A stretch of 64,000 nt of DNA from Odontesthes bonariensis (Eukaryota > Chordata > Actinopteri > Atheriniformes > Atherinopsidae), in contig NC_134510.1 of assembly GCF_027942865.1 (NCBI RefSeq), positions 16,671,209 to 16,735,208 of the forward strand, read 5' to 3'. Made by a program: the position numbers and the translations under genes. A model generated the notes under the pieces. That model was not told where the DNA came from. It ran no database searches and saw only the letters and a list, made by a program, of their open reading frames with translations. Below are positions 58,908 through 64,000 of the stretch, piece after piece (position 1 is the stretch's first letter; each line of letters opens with the position of its first letter).

Positions 58908-60399
58908 TTGTATTGGATTTAAATCAAAGTATATTTTACTCTCTCTGTCTAACTTTCTCTTTGTTGCGATGACATGCTTGATGGAAAAAGCCATCAATCG
59001 GAAGTGAGAACACACTCACTGACACTGAAGTGCTCTTTTTAGCAAAACATGTTTAAACCAAAAAAATCCAGCGACAGCTATACAGAACAGAACTGGAAAG
59101 AGTAGTACCTATGAGGTTATATAAAAACATCTATGTATTGTGAAGCTGAGATGAAAAAACTAACTTTAGATTCCCCACTAAGAGCATTTTCTGCCACTGG
59201 ATGGTAAAAAGTGGCATTTTAGTGTCTAGTTTACCCTGGAGCCAACAGAAGAAGAAGAGGAAGCAGTATCCGCCATTGGCAGTCGCAAACAAACAATCTG
59301 CTGGCTGACGGAGAAGAGACGAGTGATATTTTGGTAAAAACTCAGTTTACAATCATAGTGGAAGCTCCTGCCAAGCCAGCGTTACTTTTGCTACCACCCC
59401 CTCCCAAAAAAGAAATCGCGTTCAATAGCAAAAATATAAAATTACAAAAATAGTTGCTAAAGCGAGAGTAAATGTTGTTGTTCTCTGTTGTTGCTTTTAT
59501 TTACTGGAGACAGCTTGTGGCCAGTAAAGGACTGAAATATGACGCAGAATGTGCAACTCTTCTTCTGGACATGAAAGTAAGCTTGAGTTGTGAACGTTGA
59601 AGCTGCAGCTTATGTTGTAACTTCTCTGGTAAAACTCTACCCCCTTGTTGTGAACATTTTTGATGACCCAAATTACAAAATCCACCTTTAAGAAAACCAT
59701 AAATCACTTCCTGGTTTTATTTAAATAAGATATTGCTTATTGTTCCTACACATTTTCAATACCTGGATGAACCGTCAGTGGTGAGGTGTGACACACAGTC
59801 AATGAAAAATAAAACAAAGTACACCCTCTCTCAATTTTAAAGTTTTATGCATCAGCATATAATAAAAAAAATCATAAATACAATCTCATGTGATCTACAG
59901 CACATGACATTTTACACTGAGCTAATATTTATCCAACAAAATATAAACCAAAATGCAGAAGCGGTGTGCGAAAAGCAAACTACAGCATTACTGCTTTAAC
60001 AGGAACTGAGAGGGCAAGCAGCAGTCAGGTGCTGCTAATCGAGCGCACTTGAATAATTAATCACCAGCAAGTGAGAGCGTCTCGGTAACAGAAGTTTTGT
60101 CGTTTTGCTGGTCTGGAGCATTTAGGTGTGTGATAACGCAATACCAAGGAGGGAAGATATATGATGAAATGAAACCAAATGAAAAAAATACTTAATTTAT
60201 CCCCGAGGGAATTTATAATTACATACATGATACATACGCAAAAACTCATCTGTATACCAAAATATTCTGGAGTCGCATATGAGAACATCTGTCTGGCAGC
60301 TAAAGCTGCAATGATCAATGATCAATGACAATGATCCCAAGCGCAGCAGCAAATCTACAACAGAATACTGAAAAAGGAAATAATCAAGGCGTTGCAGTG

Positions 60400-60472
60400 A
60401 TCCAGCCAAAGCCTATCCCAGCCGCCATTGAGCGAAAGGCAGGGTACACCGGGGGGTCACCAGTCCATCGCC
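60400..60472 (-). mobile_element. 3' fragment of the same SINE family
   Basis: Reverse-complemented, it reads GACTGGTGACC, GGTGTACCCTGCCTTTCGCTC, CTGGGATAGGCTTTGGCTG, matching the 3' half of the copy at 28097. Head and tail are missing. Confidence 0.7.
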
Positions 60473-63400
60473 TTAAAACCCGCTCAAGTGAATTTCAAGC
60501 TTTAGTGCTATTCTTTGTTCTCTTCGCAACAAAAGCAACATATCATTTCCCGCTTGAACATCATCCAAAGACAAACTTATGAATCATTTCACTCAATCAA
60601 ATAATGCCGTTTAGCCATAACATGTTTATTGGGCAGTCAGTCTGTGAAATGGCTTCACCCGCTCTGCCACGCTCAATGAACAGCTTCCTCTAGCTGTGCT
60701 TGCTTTTTGACACGTCTAAAGGGCTGTTTTTGACATCTTGCCATACTGCCGGTAACGCCCCTGGCAGTGCTCATGCCAGGCGGGAGGAAAAAGCTGGTGA
60801 CCTGGCCATAGCGGTGCTGCCCTAGGCCACTGCCACCCTGCTGGCAGCAGAAGGTCTGTTGGTCTGGAGCCATGCCACAAACTCTGCTCAACGCAGCTTG
60901 TGATGTCACGACAGACCTGCCCTCAGAAAAGAGACATGGTTGGCTTGGAGAGTTCTCTTATCTCACTTTCTGGAAAATTCCCTTTTAACGACCTATAGAC
61001 CTGCAAACCAAATGAATTGAGATCCCAGCTTTTTGCCTTCCATTGAAGATCAGCTCCCTACACAGATCATACAGGAAAACAGAATTTTTTTCTTCATATA
61101 TGAGACACAATTTACATAGGAGTCCCTAATTAGATCTAATCTCTCGATAAAAAATGTTACAACTCATCTTTGACATGCTTTTCCAAAAGATTCATCATTT
61201 GCTCAAAGTTTTTCTTGCTAGAAGTGGACTTTCACCTTCACATACAAACTTTGTAAGCTTAGAGAAATCTTCATCTTATCGGTCTCATACAGGTATATCT
61301 GAACTGTTGATTCAGCAGAAACATGCGTAATGTAAAGGAAAATCAAAAAGAGATAAAGGTAACGATGTTATATAGTGCACCTCGGTTGATAACATGAACT
61401 TCATCTTGGCATACTTAACGCACACAAACAGTAATCAAGGAGTGCTTTTATGGAACGGGCTCTAAAGGCAGAAGGTGAGGGCCCCTAGTGACCCATGTCC
61501 TTTTCTCCCCCCTTTGCTTACGTTTATGGTTCGTTCCTAGATCCTGTTAAGAGTAGCAGCGGGAGTGAACCATCACATTTGGTGCTCAGCGTGGGGGCCG
61601 TTGTTGAACTGTCATGTTCCAGCTATCCCATGGAGATACACTTCTGTGAAGATTGGGTGTTTTCTCATTTGCATTTGCTAATGAGATCCTGTTTGCATGA
61701 CTTTATATGAGATGACTGTCTCTCAGACTATCTCTTTCCAAATACAGGAGGTGGGCAAATTCCTATTTATTTAATCTTCATTTTCCAATTAGTCCCATTA
61801 GGATTAAGGAAGTGTCTTTCAGGAAAGATGGCCAACAAAGCTGGATTATGGTAATATAAGTGTTACAGACAAAGTAAAGTGAGTGTTTGTTAACAGACTT
61901 TATATTATTTTGGTTTCAGATTCACAAATTTGAGAAAAAGCAAGAACCACACTGGCACCCCGAGGTGTAGCCTTCACTGCGAATCCCCAGAGGAGCAACA
62001 ACTTCACTCTGACACTGTGAAAGCTCTGATGCTGCTATTCCACCAAACACGCGGTTTGTGCTTAAATTAAATCCAAAACACTAGAATGACAAAACTATTT
62101 TTATTCTTTACATGCTGGTATCATAACAGTACAGAACATTTCACTGATGATAAAGTTTCTGCCCAGTTCACCCTAATCACAGCTTCACACAAGAGATTCA
62201 TCCTCCCAGAAGCTCTACTCGGCCAAGATCCATGACTTCCCAGATCACTCATCTGACAGGAACTTCATGAAGTCTCTGGTCACTGCCAGCTGAGGCCTGT
62301 TCAGAGCATTCCCTCATTATCATCACCCAATCTGTACTGTTAAAAGTTTCTGCCCACCAATCTGCCAGTGTCATCAGCCCCTGTTGGAAAGGCAGCCACA
62401 GTTTGATCTCAGGTCAAAGTCAGGAGCTACTGACTCAGTATAACCGAACACGGACATACATTTAAGGACATACAAGTGCCGAGTGATGCTAACCCCCTCC
62501 AAAAAGCTTTTCATCACTGAAAATAAAAACAAAAGATAAAATCACCATGACCCCATTTACCTCCTTTTAAAAGATTTACTGGTTAGGATGACCAGCTTTT
62601 ATTTAGACATTTCAAAGGAAAAAAAGGAAGCCATTTCATCAGGGCAATCACATGCAGCATCAATTAGGTCAACAGTAGACTTATAGTAGCAAATAGGAGC
62701 CTTGTTCCACTCTAATTCTTGTCCCATCTTCTGAATATACATATCAAGATGTGCATTCATAAGGATGTATGAGTTGCTTTGAATTCACCGTAATGCCAAA
62801 TGGAAAATCCACTTTGTCAGTCTCTTCCCTTACAGAGTGTCCACAGATATGTAATAGATCTAGTGCATGTATGAATGTGATAAGAGCCAATGAAAAAAAA
62901 AAAAAGAAATTAAAGAGAAAAAAAAGGTGTTCTTCTCTCCAGTGGGGTGGAAAGAATATTTTCTGCATTATGTCCCCCCTCGTAGCCAACAGACAGACAG
63001 GGCCTTTCTCAGAATCTGCTGACTGTGGTATCACATTATGATTAACAATTTAACTACGATCCCTTTCTTTCACATTGTAATTCCACAGATGACTGAGAGT
63101 AGCAACGAAATGCCAGCAACGGCACGCAAGCTTCATTAGATTCATTGATTGATTTATTGTTTTCCATGGTTGTAATCATTTCCCCCAAGGTAATTTGTGA
63201 GCTCTTTATGGTTCAGAGGTATAAGCCCGAGAGTTAATTAATCAGCTTTGTTTAGAAGTTTGGAAGTAGAAATACCCCTTGGAATTGGTTATGGCTAAGA
63301 AGACATGAGCCTTTGTGATTCAGAGACCCTTGTTTACAACAACAGAAGATCAAAACGGAGCAGGTAAGCACATATAATTAGGCTGGGATGATTTCCAGAT

Positions 63401-64000
63401 TGTCTGCATTTATTCTGATCCGCCTCTATTCTGTTAGTTTTATTCTTGACGAATATAATTTTTGGATTTAGTCATGTTTGAGAAGATGCATTCTTAGGAA
63501 TCGAGGCAAAAACAACAACAAAAAAAAACATTAAAGCTCACTGTTAGGTTAGAAATTGAGACAGAAAACACCAAATCAATGACGCTGTGTAAAGATTACA
63601 CTTAATACAAGAAAACTTTAAAATTTATTACGATGCAATGTAATATTTATTTTCTAATAAATGAGCAGCAAAGTTTTTCCTGTACATGCTCACTTCAAGA
63701 CTTATTTTCTATGTTGATTCATCATCTTAACAAACCCAAAAAAAGGCAAAAGGTGTTGCTTCTCTTCACTGAATATACCACAAATCACATAACAGCAATC
63801 TTATGTTGTGACCCCAAATCTTTGGTTAAAGAAGAATCCTGTGACACACGTGTTCCATCTCATCTCTGATATATGCTCGGCCTTTGTCAGTCCTAATTGA
63901 GGTTCAGTCTTGCTTTAATTGGTATGTGAATGGGAACTGCTGTTTATGGGTTAAGTGCATCTTAATCAGTGTAATAATCCAGTCATTAACAGAGAAATAT

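Larger units (their letters stand above)
57567..64000. other. Gene-free DNA upstream of eomes
   Basis: No coding exon was recognised in 6.4 kb. It contains one SINE (58631-58907), a SINE fragment (about 60400-60470) and several AT-rich stretches dense in homeodomain, octamer and Fox-like motifs (about 61640-61860, 63040-63300, 63880-64000) that look like candidate distal enhancers. Confidence 0.6.

Overview
The window is nuclear DNA of a vertebrate, almost certainly a teleost fish and probably a spiny-rayed one. The genes are split into many small GT-AG exons, the proteins match vertebrate families, and the introns carry typical fish mobile elements (hAT, Tc1-like, L2-like LINE, tRNA-derived SINE, MITE). 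No bacterial operon, CRISPR array, viral genome or prokaryote-like system is visible. All exon models were read by eye from splice consensus, reading-frame continuity and remembered family sequences. No alignment or database search was run.

Three protein-coding genes are supported. (1) On the + strand, a seven-helix Lifeguard/TMBIM (BAX-inhibitor-1 superfamily) gene has ten coding exons from 6385 to 14568 (300 aa), with two probable non-coding 5' exons near 2570-2835 and 5382-5489. (2) On the - strand, ankib1 (ankyrin repeat and IBR domain RBR-type E3 ubiquitin ligase) has nineteen coding exons from 47738 down to 17632. These join without a frame break into 1103 aa, with a non-coding first exon and CpG-rich promoter near 51023-51110. 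(3) On the - strand, an eomesodermin (T-box) gene has six coding exons from 55574 down to 52439 (599 aa), with a probable non-coding first exon and TATA-like promoter near 56986-57260. The Lifeguard gene and ankib1 converge tail to tail; ankib1 and eomes lie head to tail on the same strand.

Region by region: 1-2500 holds no recognisable gene. 2500-15000 is the Lifeguard gene, with a Tc1-like relic and a hAT element in its fourth coding intron. 15000-17631 is mostly the long ankib1 3' UTR. 17632-51100 is ankib1, whose introns hold two L2-like LINE fragments, a Tc1-like relic, a SINE with perfect target duplication, a hAT element with an 8-bp duplication, a young TTAA-flanked MITE, a 54-bp-arm inverted repeat and a ~1 kb non-autonomous DNA element. 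51100-55700 is eomes. 57300-64000 is gene-free DNA upstream of eomes, with two more SINE copies and several AT-rich, homeodomain/octamer-motif-rich stretches that may be conserved enhancers.

The three genes are not an obvious functional unit: a membrane survival/calcium-leak protein, a ubiquitin ligase and a developmental transcription factor. The linkage is probably inherited synteny. The most checkable novelty lies in the intact mobile-element insertions, the unexplained long hairpin in ankib1 intron 4, and the short amino terminus of this eomesodermin paralogue.
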